This document shows, in pieces, positions 1 to 7,369 of a stretch of 29,709 bases of DNA (its first letter is position 1; each line of letters starts with the position of its first letter). The stretch comes from Candidatus Zhuqueibacterota bacterium (GTDB taxonomy: Bacteria > BS750m-G25), in assembly GCA_016783505.1 (NCBI GenBank), contig JADHWK010000027.1, forward strand, positions 1 through 29,709. Reading direction: 5' to 3'. Position numbers and translations under genes: made by a program. A model generated the notes under the pieces. The model did not search any database, was not told the origin of the DNA, and was given only the letters and a program-made list of their open reading frames with translations.

Positions 1-1256
1 GCTTTCCCTGAATTAGTGAAAATTTTCAATATTGTCTTAGCTGCATCTTCTGCTGAGAATATGGCGTCAACGTTACCGTCTTTATTTATATCACCAAATG
101 CAAATATATCCGAATTATACGAGAAGAGCAAACCGCTTTCGTTGGTTATATCTGAAAATGGACCATCAGCCATATTCAAAAATAGACGATTGTACTGATC
201 AGGACCGGTATTCAAAACAAATAAATCGAGCAGATTATCCGAATTGACGTCAATGAAAGCGGCACCGGTAGATTTGTCATTTAAGCTGCCATCAACGTAA
301 TAACGACCTGCTAGATCCTTGAAATAATTTCCTGTCCTCATTGAACCAATAATCACAATCCCTTTTTCTGAAGTTACAATTCCGGTTCCGTCTGAAAATA
401 GTTTTGCATCGTGGATTCGATAATTCGTGGGAATAGAGATTTTATCCCAACGGCCATCCCTGTATAGATGGAACGCTCCTTTTATACCATACGCAATCCC
501 ATGGTTTTTGTTGATAAAGAAAAACCTGATGAGACCTTTACCAGAAAAATTTTTATCGTAAGGCTCAAATTGTATGCCATCATAACAGTAAATTGTCCCT
601 TCACTTGTAAATGCAAGCCCTTCATCAGGGTCAAAAAATGTTAAGCCCTGAATATCAAATTGAGGATAGTCCTTTATGGGGACATTTTCAAAATTGACAC
701 CATTGTAATGGTAAATTCCTTCCGCCCGAGTGCTTAACCAGATATCTGTTTCAGAAATATAGGTAAAATCTAATATATGGTGCTCTATGGGTGTGTTAAT
801 ACGTTCCCAATGATTGTCAACCAGACGAAACAGTCGTCCCCAATCACCATACGCCCAGAAGTTGGTCGGAGAAACTTTACATAAACCACGAACCGGAACA
901 TCGGCCACCAAAGCATATTTCAGCCATTTTCTGCCATCATAATAGAAAAAATGGGTTTTATAGCCTTGATCAATTGCAGAACATATAAAGCGGTTTAGAC
1001 CTACAACGATATATCTGTAGTAGTTGATATCACTAATATCGGGTGGAGGAGAAGTGGTCCAGTTGTTTTTTATATAATGATATAGATTTCCGGAATCATC
1101 AGATATCCAAAAATCATCTATAGACTCCGCACTTATAAGATAACAGTTCTCATGGGTGGGAACGTCTATTCTTCTCCATTGAATGGTAGGATCCTGACCG
1201 AATGCAATAGCATTCGTGAAAACCCATAGTGATATAAACATTATCGTTTTGTTCAT
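1..1256 (-). CDS. Secreted beta-propeller / FG-GAP repeat protein, 3' part missing
   Basis: An open frame reads without a stop from an ATG at 1256 down to the left edge (about 418 codons), so the gene is truncated by the window, not broken. Residues 1-20 form a signal peptide (MNKTIMFISLWVFTNAIAFG). The next 270 or so residues repeat a short motif of the kind FWISDDSGNLYHY, FWAYGDWGRLFRL, IWLSTRAEGIYHYNG, GIAYGIKGAFHLYRDG, as in propeller proteins related to two-component-regulator propellers. The last 100 residues contain two Ca-binding-like FG-GAP/VCBS units (FIDVNSDNLLDLFVLN and FGDINKDGNVDAIFS). The protein is therefore probably exported to the periplasm or surface. What follows the repeats, such as a kinase, phosphatase or sorting domain, is outside the window. 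Base composition is more AT-rich than in the housekeeping genes. The gene is transcribed divergently from the 1463-4725 pair. Function unknown. Confidence 0.8.
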   Translation of the reverse strand, partial: MNKTIMFISLWVFTNAIAFGQDPTIQWRRIDVPTHENCYLISAESIDDFWISDDSGNLYHYIKNNWTTSPPPDISDINYYRYIVVGLNRFICSAIDQGYKTHFFYYDGRKWLKYALVADVPVRGLCKVSPTNFWAYGDWGRLFRLVDNHWERINTPIEHHILDFTYISETDIWLSTRAEGIYHYNGVNFENVPIKDYPQFDIQGLTFFDPDEGLAFTSEGTIYCYDGIQFEPYDKNFSGKGLIRFFFINKNHGIAYGIKGAFHLYRDGRWDKISIPTNYRIHDAKLFSDGTGIVTSEKGIVIIGSMRTGNYFKDLAGRYYVDGSLNDKSTGAAFIDVNSDNLLDLFVLNTGPDQYNRLFLNMADGPFSDITNESGLLFSYNSDIFAFGDINKDGNVDAIFSAEDAAKTILKIFTNSGK

Positions 1257-1415
1257 GATTCAAATATACAAATAAAAATCAAAAAATCCAAAAGTTTTTG
1301 TTGCCCATAAGGGTATCAGTGTTGCCTTTGAGGACAACACAAAGCAAATACGAATGCAAATCCATATACTGCGTAATTTATTTTATTCAATTACTTATGA
1401 TAGATTGATTGATTT
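1257..1415. other. Divergent intergenic region
   Basis: AT-rich spacer between the minus-strand propeller gene and the sigma-54-type promoter at 1416. I see no ORF or strong hairpin. Binding sites for a sigma-54 activator would be expected here, but I could not recognise any. Confidence 0.4.
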
Positions 1416-1431
1416 TGGCACGATATTGGCT
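1416..1431 (+). promoter_or_regulatory. Candidate sigma-54 (-24/-12) promoter
   Basis: TGGCAC, five bases, then TGGCT. The invariant GG (1417-1418) and GC (1429-1430) are exactly 10 bases apart, and only one base of the -12 block departs from the TTGCT/TTGCA consensus. Transcription would start near 1442. This makes the upstream TTG at 1409 an unlikely start for the zinc-ribbon gene and favours ATG 1463. A sigma-54 activator gene is in the window (9569), but nothing shows that it acts here. Confidence 0.55.
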
Positions 1432-1462
1432 TATATTTGGTATGTCAATTTGCTTGAATATC

Positions 1463-1690
1463 ATGCAAGATAAAAGCAGCGAAAAGTCCTACAAGATCTG
1501 CCCGAATTGCCAATTCTTCTGTAACGGGAAAGAGCGTGATGAATATTGTTCGATGTGTGGGACCAAACTTATTGGCACATGCCCCTCATGCAAAGGACAA
1601 ATAGATAATCCCTACGCCAAGTGTTGTAAATTTTGCGGTATGCCCTATCCGAGGATAAAACAACAAGACGAAGGTAAGATAAACTTTTGA
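1463..1690 (+). CDS. Small double zinc-ribbon protein
   Basis: 75 residues with four CxxC knuckles: CPNC, CSMC, CPSC and CKFC, arranged as two zinc ribbons. This is the common 'double zinc ribbon' architecture. There is no signal peptide or membrane segment, so it should be cytoplasmic. ATG 1463 is preferred because it lies just downstream of the predicted sigma-54 start point; in-frame alternatives are ATG 1442 and TTG 1409. The ribosome binding site is weak. The gene ends 104 bases before the T9SS cargo start and is probably co-transcribed with it. Such ribbons mediate protein or nucleic-acid contacts; the specific role is unknown. Confidence 0.6.
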   Translation: MQDKSSEKSYKICPNCQFFCNGKERDEYCSMCGTKLIGTCPSCKGQIDNPYAKCCKFCGMPYPRIKQQDEGKINF

Positions 1691-1794
1691 TTAGCAAATT
1701 AAAAAGAGAGGAGGACAAAATGAAAGGTTGGAAAACCAAAGTTGTAGAACAAAAAAAGGGAATTTCCAATTTCTATTTGAAAGGAGAGTTTATC

Positions 1795-4725
1795 ATGAAA
1801 AGATCGCTCGTTTTGCTGATGACTGGGCTTATCTTACTCAGCTCATTCTCGCTGTTAGCCCAGGAAAAGTATGTGCTACAACCCATCCAATCACTGAGTA
1901 ATGCTTACCCTAAAGCGGTTGTTATAACCGAAACAGACACCCTCTTAAATGAAAGTTTTGAGGGAACAGTTACCGGCTGGACTATCATTGATAATGACGG
2001 GGATGGCTACGAATGGCAAGTCTACGAGGAGAACCCACCGCCAGATACAGTAGCACATAGTGGCATAAGGGGGGTTGGAGTTTACTATAATGAAAATGGA
2101 AATGATGACTGGCTCATTACGCCTCAGTTGAGCCTGTCATCCGGGGCAACTGTTACCTTTTCATTCTGGTCTCATTCACATTCAGCATCTTTTCCCGAGG
2201 ATTTTAATGTAAAATTATCTGCCAGTGATTCTAACATTGCTGACTTTACTGTTACCCTTGATGAGGTGACTAATGTGCCAGCCGCCTGGACCCAATACAC
2301 CTATGATTTAAGTGATTATGCCGGTCAATCTATATATCTGGCGGTGCAATGTGTGTCAGTGAATGATTGGTATCTCTGGGCGGATGATTTCCTGGTAATA
2401 GTTGAAGAAGAAGGGGTTCTCACCGCTGATTTTACCGGCTCGCCCAGATCAGGCATTGCTCCGTTGACCGTTAATTTTACGGATCAATCCACCGGCAGTT
2501 TCACCTCCTGGTCATGGGATTTTGGTGATGATGGGACGAGCACCGATCAAAACCCACAGCATACTTATAATAGTGTGGGAACTTATACTGTTTATCTTAC
2601 TATTTCTGACGGCACAAATGAAGATACGGAAACAAAAACGGATTATATCACTGTTTCTGAATCAGTTGAACAAAATGGCTGGTTCTGGCAAAACCCCCTG
2701 CCCCAGGGTAATGCTCTTAGTTCCGTTTATACATTTGATGCCAATACTGCCATAGCCATTGGCGAGGTAGGCACTATCATAAAGACTACCGACGGTGGTG
2801 CAAACTGGACCATACAGAACAGCGGGACTTCAGAAGACTTGTATTCCGTCCATTTCGTTGACGCCAACACCGGTTGGGTAGGTGGCTATGAGGGAGTTAT
2901 CCTCCATACGACCAACGGTGGAGCAACCTGGACCGCACAAACCAGCGGAACCTGGAGAGATTTGAATTCCGTCCATTTTGCCAATGCCAACACCGGTTGG
3001 ATGGTTGGCGACGGTGGGACAATTATCAAGACTACCAATGGGGGGGCAAACTGGACCGCAGACAGCAGTGGAACTACAAATGATTTGGAATCAGTCCATT
3101 TTGTTGATGCCAACACCGGTTGGGTAGTCGGTGAAGATGGAACTATCCTCAAGACCACTAATGGCGGAGGGACCTGGACCGCAGAGAGCAGCGATGCCTG
3201 GGATTTGGACGCCGTCCATTTCGTTGATGCCAACACCGGTTGGGTAGTTGGTACATATGGAAGGATTCACAAGACCACCAACGGCGGAACAGATTGGACT
3301 TTACAGACTAGCGGAACTACAAGCAGTTTGTGGTCAGTCCATTTCGTTGATGCCAATACCGGTTGGGCGATTGGCGGCACCAGTGGGACTATCCTCCACA
3401 CGACCAACGGTGGGACAGACTGGACTGCACAGACCAGCGGAATTTCAACTTATTTGAAATCTGTCCAGTTTGCCGATGCCAATACCGGTTGGACAGTTGG
3501 CGGTGAGGGAACTATCCTCAAGACTACTAACGGTGGAGGGACCTGGACCGCCCAGAACAGCGGATATACAGAGGGTTTGTATTCAGTCCATTCTGTTGAT
3601 GCCAACACCGGTTGGGCAGTTGGCTATAATGGAACTATCCTCAATACGACTAACGGTGGAACAAACTGGACCGCACAGACCAGCGGAACCTCAAGCACAT
3701 TGTATTCCGTCCATTTTACCGATGCTACCACCGGCTGGGTAGTCGGTAATGATGGAACTGTCCTCCACACCACCAATGGTGGGGCAAACTGGACCGCACA
3801 GACCAGCGGAACTATAGAAAATTTGTATTCCGTCCATTTTGCCGATGCCAGCACTGGTTGGGCTGTTGGTTATGATGGAATTGTCCTCAATACGACTAAC
3901 GGCGGAACAAACTGGACTGCACAAACCAGCGGAACTACAGAAAATTTGTATTCCGTCCATTTTGCCAATGCCAGCACTGGTTGGACAGTCGGCGCGAGTG
4001 GAACTATCCTCAATACGACCAACGGCGGAACAAACTGGACCGCACAGACCAGTGGAACTACAAAATATTTGCAATCTGTCCATTTTGTTGATGCTAACAC
4101 TGGTTGGGTAGTTGGTCATGATGGAACTATCCTCCACACGACCAACGGTGGCGGAACCTGGAGCGCACAGACCAGCGGAACCTGGGCTGATTTGTATTCC
4201 GTTCATTTTGCCGATGCCAGCATCGGTTGGGCCGTTGGTACTGGTGGAAATATCTTCAAGACGACAGATGGTGGAGTAGGCTGGACCGAACAGCGTAGCG
4301 GAGTCTCAAGTTGGTATTACCTGCGTTCAGTCCATTATGTCGATTCCAATACCGGCTGGGTGGTTGGCAGTAGTGGAACCATCCTCAAGACGACCACCGG
4401 AGGTGAAACCTCGGTTGAAGAAACAGGTGTTGCTATTCTTCCCACAACCCATTGGCTTTCACAGAACTTCCCCAATCCCTTTAATCCTTCAACCGAGATC
4501 AGATACAGCTTACCCAAAACCTCTGAGGTGAGTTTGAAAATCTACAATCTCTTAGGTCAAGAGATAGTAACCCTGGTTAATAACCAGTATCAACCGGTTG
4601 GCTTCTATCAAGTAAGCTGGGACGGGAGAGATAGTGCTGGTCAACTGGTCCCATCGGGAGTATACTTCTACCAACTCGATACTAAAGAATTTGTCGAGAC
4701 GAGAAAGATGATTCTTTTAAAGTAA
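1795..4725 (+). CDS. T9SS-secreted protein: adhesin-like domain, PKD, 14 Ycf48-like propeller repeats, sorting signal
   Basis: About 976 residues. Order of parts: a signal peptide (MKRSLVLLMTGLILLSSF, then LAQ); a choice-of-anchor J / cleaved-adhesin-like jelly-roll (from about residue 50: LNESFEGTVTGWTIIDNDGDG); a PKD domain (ADFTGSPRSG to DYITV, including WSWDFGDDG); 14 repeats of about 41 residues with the core SVHFVDANTGWVVGxDGTILKTTNGG; and a C-terminal Por-type sorting domain (NFPNPFNPSTEIRYSLP to ETRKMILLK). The last domain indicates passage through the outer membrane by T9SS and cell-surface attachment or release. Start 1795 has AAAGGAG upstream and places the signal peptide at the N-terminus. 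An in-frame ATG at 1720 also has a strong GAGGAGG and would add 25 residues in front. Ycf48-like repeats form seven-bladed propellers in known members, so 14 would make two. Ligand unknown. Probably expressed from the sigma-54-type promoter at 1416; an intrinsic terminator follows. Confidence 0.85.
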   Translation: MKRSLVLLMTGLILLSSFSLLAQEKYVLQPIQSLSNAYPKAVVITETDTLLNESFEGTVTGWTIIDNDGDGYEWQVYEENPPPDTVAHSGIRGVGVYYNENGNDDWLITPQLSLSSGATVTFSFWSHSHSASFPEDFNVKLSASDSNIADFTVTLDEVTNVPAAWTQYTYDLSDYAGQSIYLAVQCVSVNDWYLWADDFLVIVEEEGVLTADFTGSPRSGIAPLTVNFTDQSTGSFTSWSWDFGDDGTSTDQNPQHTYNSVGTYTVYLTISDGTNEDTETKTDYITVSESVEQNGWFWQNPLPQGNALSSVYTFDANTAIAIGEVGTIIKTTDGGANWTIQNSGTSEDLYSVHFVDANTGWVGGYEGVILHTTNGGATWTAQTSGTWRDLNSVHFANANTGWMVGDGGTIIKTTNGGANWTADSSGTTNDLESVHFVDANTGWVVGEDGTILKTTNGGGTWTAESSDAWDLDAVHFVDANTGWVVGTYGRIHKTTNGGTDWTLQTSGTTSSLWSVHFVDANTGWAIGGTSGTILHTTNGGTDWTAQTSGISTYLKSVQFADANTGWTVGGEGTILKTTNGGGTWTAQNSGYTEGLYSVHSVDANTGWAVGYNGTILNTTNGGTNWTAQTSGTSSTLYSVHFTDATTGWVVGNDGTVLHTTNGGANWTAQTSGTIENLYSVHFADASTGWAVGYDGIVLNTTNGGTNWTAQTSGTTENLYSVHFANASTGWTVGASGTILNTTNGGTNWTAQTSGTTKYLQSVHFVDANTGWVVGHDGTILHTTNGGGTWSAQTSGTWADLYSVHFADASIGWAVGTGGNIFKTTDGGVGWTEQRSGVSSWYYLRSVHYVDSNTGWVVGSSGTILKTTTGGETSVEETGVAILPTTHWLSQNFPNPFNPSTEIRYSLPKTSEVSLKIYNLLGQEIVTLVNNQYQPVGFYQVSWDGRDSAGQLVPSGVYFYQLDTKEFVETRKMILLK
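2713..4409 (+). repeat. Fourteen in-frame tandem repeats of about 123 bp
   Basis: These encode the Ycf48-like units of the T9SS cargo protein. Period is 120-126 bp. Outer units have diverged, but units 8-12 (about 3580-4190) are close to identical in DNA. In particular units 10 and 11 share long stretches including the block encoding NTTNGGTNWTAQTSGTT. This suggests recent expansion or gene conversion inside the array. Confidence 0.85.
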
Positions 4726-4769
4726 CTTGTTAGATATGTAAAAATAATGATATTGATAACATTGAAAAG

Positions 4770-4799
4770 GCCCCATCGAAACGGTGGGGCTTTGTTTTT
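4770..4799 (+). terminator. Rho-independent terminator after the T9SS cargo gene
   Basis: A 9-bp stem (GCCCCATCG with CGGTGGGGC, one G-T pair) with an AAA loop, followed directly by TTTGTTTTT. It lies 45 bases after the stop at 4725. Confidence 0.85.
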
Positions 4800-4892
4800 A
4801 ATACCCATTGATTTACGGCCTTTAATCCGCTGTTTTTTTCATGATGACATAGGAAAGTATAAAAGCGTATTTGATAAAGGACAATTTTTTTC

Positions 4893-4919
4893 TTGACTTT
4901 TGGGGAGAATTTTTATAAA
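4893..4919 (+). promoter_or_regulatory. Promoter of the tRNA gene
   Basis: TTGACT (4893-4898) and TATAAA (4914-4919) separated by 15 bases, a little short of the ideal 17. The -10 ends 15 bases before the mature tRNA 5' end. Confidence 0.5.
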
Positions 4920-4934
4920 TTACCAGTGGTTTTT

Positions 4935-5007
4935 GCGAATGTAACTCAGTCGGTAGAGTGCCAGCTTCCCAAGCTGGATGTCGCGGGTTCGATCCCCGTC
5001 ATTCGCT
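4935..5007 (+). tRNA. tRNA-Gly (anticodon CCC)
   Basis: A complete cloverleaf. The acceptor stem is GCGAATG/CATTCGC, the D arm is ACTC/GAGT, and the anticodon stem CCAGC/GCTGG encloses loop TTCCCAA with anticodon CCC, reading GGG. The T arm GCGGG/CCCGT encloses TTCGATC. Discriminator base is T, and CCA is not encoded. The gene is monocistronic, with its own promoter-like sequence and terminator. Confidence 0.93.
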
Positions 5008-5010
5008 CAT

Positions 5011-5040
5011 AAAAGCCCGATCCCAGCATCGGGCTTTTGT
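5011..5040 (+). terminator. Rho-independent terminator of the tRNA gene
   Basis: AAAAGCCCGAT and ATCGGGCTTTT pair perfectly (11 bp) around a 6-base loop and end in a T run, immediately after the tRNA. Confidence 0.85.
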
Positions 5041-5331
5041 GTTTATATGTGAGATTTTCCTTGCATTTTTCCAAATAAAGGTTAAATTTTATCAACATCC
5101 GATAAGGCCTTGGCCAGGGGATTTTTAATCGGGAAATACCGGAAGGGTTGATAAGGGAAGAGCGGAATCGTTTGAATGAGACAAATGCATGGTGTAAGGG
5201 AGTATAGAGGTTAATCCGTTTCTAACCTGCTCTTTCAGTTTATTCCAGAAAGAATTTTCTTACCCCTAATCCCGTCCCAAGATCGTTTAACAAGGTCCTT
5301 CGGGACGGGAATAAAAACGGTGCAGAACCCT
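5041..5331. other. Gene-free spacer between the tRNA terminator and the MazF remnant
   Basis: I see no credible ORF. The only structure is a hairpin of CCCGTCCC (about 5270) with GGGACGGG (about 5302), next to the end of the MazF-like remnant. Confidence 0.4.
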
Positions 5332-5439
5332 AATTTTTAGACAGCGGTCGAGCTTGGTCATGGCTTCGGGGGGAAAGGAACCCAGCTTTCTAAGGATAGC
5401 TCTTTTGGGGACGATGATAATTTCTTCAGTTTTTACAAA
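5332..5439 (-). pseudogene. Remnant of a MazF/PemK-type toxin (C-terminal end only)
   Basis: The minus strand encodes about 36 residues, FVKTEEIIIVPKRAILRKLG followed by SFPPEAMTKLDRCLKI. This matches the usual C-terminal end of MazF/PemK endoribonuclease toxins (IxTVxKxRLxxKIGxLxxExMxxVDxALKI). The sequence upstream in the same frame (5440-5562) has no resemblance to the MazF core, and no antitoxin gene is present, so this is a decayed fragment. It lies between the tRNA-Gly gene and purD and overlaps the purD promoter side. The family call rests on pattern memory of a short stretch. Confidence 0.45.
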
Positions 5440-5447
5440 AAAATTAC

Positions 5448-5476
5448 TTGAACGTATAGAAAAATATGCGTATATT
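5448..5476 (+). promoter_or_regulatory. Promoter of purD
   Basis: TTGAAC (5448-5453) and TATATT (5471-5476) with a 17-base spacer, 47 bases ahead of the purD start. Neither PurR-like site nor purine riboswitch is evident. Confidence 0.6.
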
Positions 5477-5523
5477 TGGGAAGTAGAAGATAGAAGATTA
5501 AAATCACTAAGGCGGTTGTTAAT

Positions 5524-6804
5524 ATGAAGATATTGGTCGTCGGCGGTGGGGGACGGGAACACGCCTTGGTCTGGAAACTTAGCCAGAGCCCGAAGGTTGA
5601 GAAGATATTCTGCGCCTCCGGTAACGCCGGAATTTCACAGATAGCCCAGTGCGTGGACATGGGGGACTCGGTGTTCGAATCCCTGGCCCACTTCGCTGAG
5701 GAAAACGGTATTGATCTGACTGTGGTCGGGCCCGAGGTCCCATTGGTCAAGGGGATTGTGGACTATTTCCAGGAGCGAGAGCTGCCCATCTTCGGACCCA
5801 CCAGGCAGGCGGCCCAGATCGAGGGGAGCAAGTGCTTCGCCAAGGAGTTTATGGCCCGACACGACATCCCCACCGCTGCATTTCAGAATTTTGACAACCC
5901 GGATGACGCTATTGATTATATCAAAACCCTGGGTGCCCCGGTGGTGATCAAGGCCGACGGTCTGGCGGCGGGGAAGGGATCCATCGTTTGCCCCACCGTG
6001 GAGGAGGCCTTTGGTGCTGTGAAGGCCGCCATGATTGACGAGAGGTTCGGCCCCGCTGGTCGGGAAATCGTTATTGAAGAATTCCTAGAGGGGGAAGAGG
6101 CTTCTGTGTTTGCCCTCACCGACGGCCAGGATTTTATCAACCTGGCCCCGGCCCAGGATCATAAGCCCATTTTTGACGGTGATAAGGGGCCCAATACCGG
6201 AGGAATGGGGGCCTACGCCCCGGCCCCGTTAGTTCATCCCCTGCTGATGAAACAGATTGAGCATGAAATCATCGAAGCCACGATCCAGGGCATGAACCAG
6301 GAGGGACGGGAGTATCGGGGGATGCTCTACTGCGGGCTGATGATCACCCCGGAAGGACTCAAGGTGGTGGAGTTCAACTGCCGTTTCGGCGACCCGGAAA
6401 CCCAGGCCGTCCTGCCGCTGATGGGTGAAGACCTTCTGGACCTCCTGCTGGCTTCGGTGGATGGCAACATAAAGGAATGGAAAGCTAAAAGCGATCCCGG
6501 AATGGGCGAAGAAAAATCCGCCGTCTGCGTTGTGTTGGCTTCGGGAGGGTATCCGGGAGGCTACCAAAAAGGGAAAGAAATTACAGGGCTGGAAAAAGTA
6601 GAATCGGGCACTTTGATCTTTCACGCCGGGACAAGATGGGATGGATCCAGAATACTCACCAATGGCGGTCGGGTGCTGGGGGTAACGGTGGTGGGGGATG
6701 ACTTAGAATCAGCCATCAAAAGGGTCTATCAGGAAATTTCTAAGATTCAATTTGAAAATATGTATTATCGAAAGGATATCGGTTTAAAGGGATTAAAAAG
6801 ATGA
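5524..6804 (+). CDS. purD: Phosphoribosylamine--glycine ligase (GAR synthetase)
   Basis: 426 residues, the normal length. It catalyses ATP-dependent joining of glycine to 5-phosphoribosylamine, the second step of de novo purine synthesis, in the cytoplasm. The N-terminal domain starts MKILVVGGGGREHALVWKL. The ATP-grasp core (about 105-295) contains VIKADGLAAGKG, IVIEEFLEGEEASVFAL, the family signature around DHKPIFDGDKGPNTGGMGAY, and the metal-binding EFNCRFGDPETQ. The C-terminal domain ends in YYRKDIGLKGLKR. The gene has its own promoter and is not beside other pur genes here. It is GC-rich, in contrast to the AT-rich pair that follows. Confidence 0.96.
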   Translation: MKILVVGGGGREHALVWKLSQSPKVEKIFCASGNAGISQIAQCVDMGDSVFESLAHFAEENGIDLTVVGPEVPLVKGIVDYFQERELPIFGPTRQAAQIEGSKCFAKEFMARHDIPTAAFQNFDNPDDAIDYIKTLGAPVVIKADGLAAGKGSIVCPTVEEAFGAVKAAMIDERFGPAGREIVIEEFLEGEEASVFALTDGQDFINLAPAQDHKPIFDGDKGPNTGGMGAYAPAPLVHPLLMKQIEHEIIEATIQGMNQEGREYRGMLYCGLMITPEGLKVVEFNCRFGDPETQAVLPLMGEDLLDLLLASVDGNIKEWKAKSDPGMGEEKSAVCVVLASGGYPGGYQKGKEITGLEKVESGTLIFHAGTRWDGSRILTNGGRVLGVTVVGDDLESAIKRVYQEISKIQFENMYYRKDIGLKGLKR

Positions 6805-6872
6805 AATTCAACATAACTAGTGAAGCAAAACACAAACTGCTAATGTCAATAATGGCAAGATAATCGCAATTA

Positions 6873-7112
6873 ATGAGTCCTACTATATTTCGATATAAAG
6901 GTTACCGTTTCTTTTTCTTCTCACGAGAGGAAAAGCGGATACATGTTCATGTATCTTGCCCTAATGGGGAAGCAAAGTTCTGGTTAGAACCAGTGATCGC
7001 ATTAGTACAACAATATGGTTTGTCACCAAAGCAGCTAAAAGAACTGCAAAAAATTATTGAGGAACGAAATGATGAAATTACAAAAGCTTGGAAAAAACAT
7101 TTCAGATGTTGA
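6873..7112 (+). CDS. DUF4160 domain protein
   Basis: 79 residues with the family pattern MSPTIFRYKGYRFFFFSREE, RIHVHVSCPNGEAKFWLEP, GLSPKQLKELQKIIEERNDE and a terminal KKHF. DUF4160 proteins are small and cytoplasmic, and are often found beside DUF2442 proteins. The pair has been suspected to behave as a toxin-antitoxin-like module, but the biochemical role is not established. The 3' end overlaps the next gene by 44 bases. The region 6805-7340 is AT-rich compared with purD and the epimerase, which suggests acquisition by transfer. Confidence 0.8.
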   Translation: MSPTIFRYKGYRFFFFSREEKRIHVHVSCPNGEAKFWLEPVIALVQQYGLSPKQLKELQKIIEERNDEITKAWKKHFRC

Positions 7113-7332
7113 AATTCAGAATATTTCTATTTATGGCATCTGGTTGTATGTAAATGGTAAAGAATATTTCTTGTCTTATAAAGAATATCCATGGTTCAAA
7201 GATGCAAAAGTAACAGAAATTTACAATTTAGAATTGCTTCATGATGTGCATCTCTATTGGCCGGATTTGGATGTTGATTTAGAACTAGAATCTCTTGAGA
7301 ATCCAGAGAAATACCCTTTGGTTTATGAATAG
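7069..7332 (+). CDS. DUF2442 domain protein
   Basis: About 87 residues from ATG 7069 (ATG 7072 also possible; GAGG at 7059-7062 supports either). It shows the DUF2442 pattern: YGIWLYVNGKEYFLSYKEYPWFKDA, then LHDVHLYWPDLDVDLELESL. Members resemble the small DNA- or partner-binding fold seen with NE0471-like proteins; function is unknown. It overlaps the DUF4160 gene by 44 bases, so the two are translationally coupled and likely act together. Confidence 0.8.
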   Translation: MMKLQKLGKNISDVEIQNISIYGIWLYVNGKEYFLSYKEYPWFKDAKVTEIYNLELLHDVHLYWPDLDVDLELESLENPEKYPLVYE

Positions 7333-7369
7333 ATTTTAGACTAATGACCTATAATAAGAGGATGGGTTT

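Noticed and set aside
1257-1300. On the minus strand, TTTG-N20-TATATTTG resembles a Bacteroidota-type -33/-7 promoter for the propeller gene.
   Set aside because: It ends only 5 bases before the ATG, in a very T-rich stretch where such matches arise by chance, and other promoters in the window are of the TTGACT/TATATT kind.
2886-4206. Long minus-strand and alternate-frame ORFs across the T9SS cargo gene.
   Set aside because: They repeat with the 123-bp period of the real gene and encode low-complexity shadows of it.
2713-4409. CRISPR-like array.
   Set aside because: The repeats are contiguous, in frame and code for protein blades; there are no spacers.
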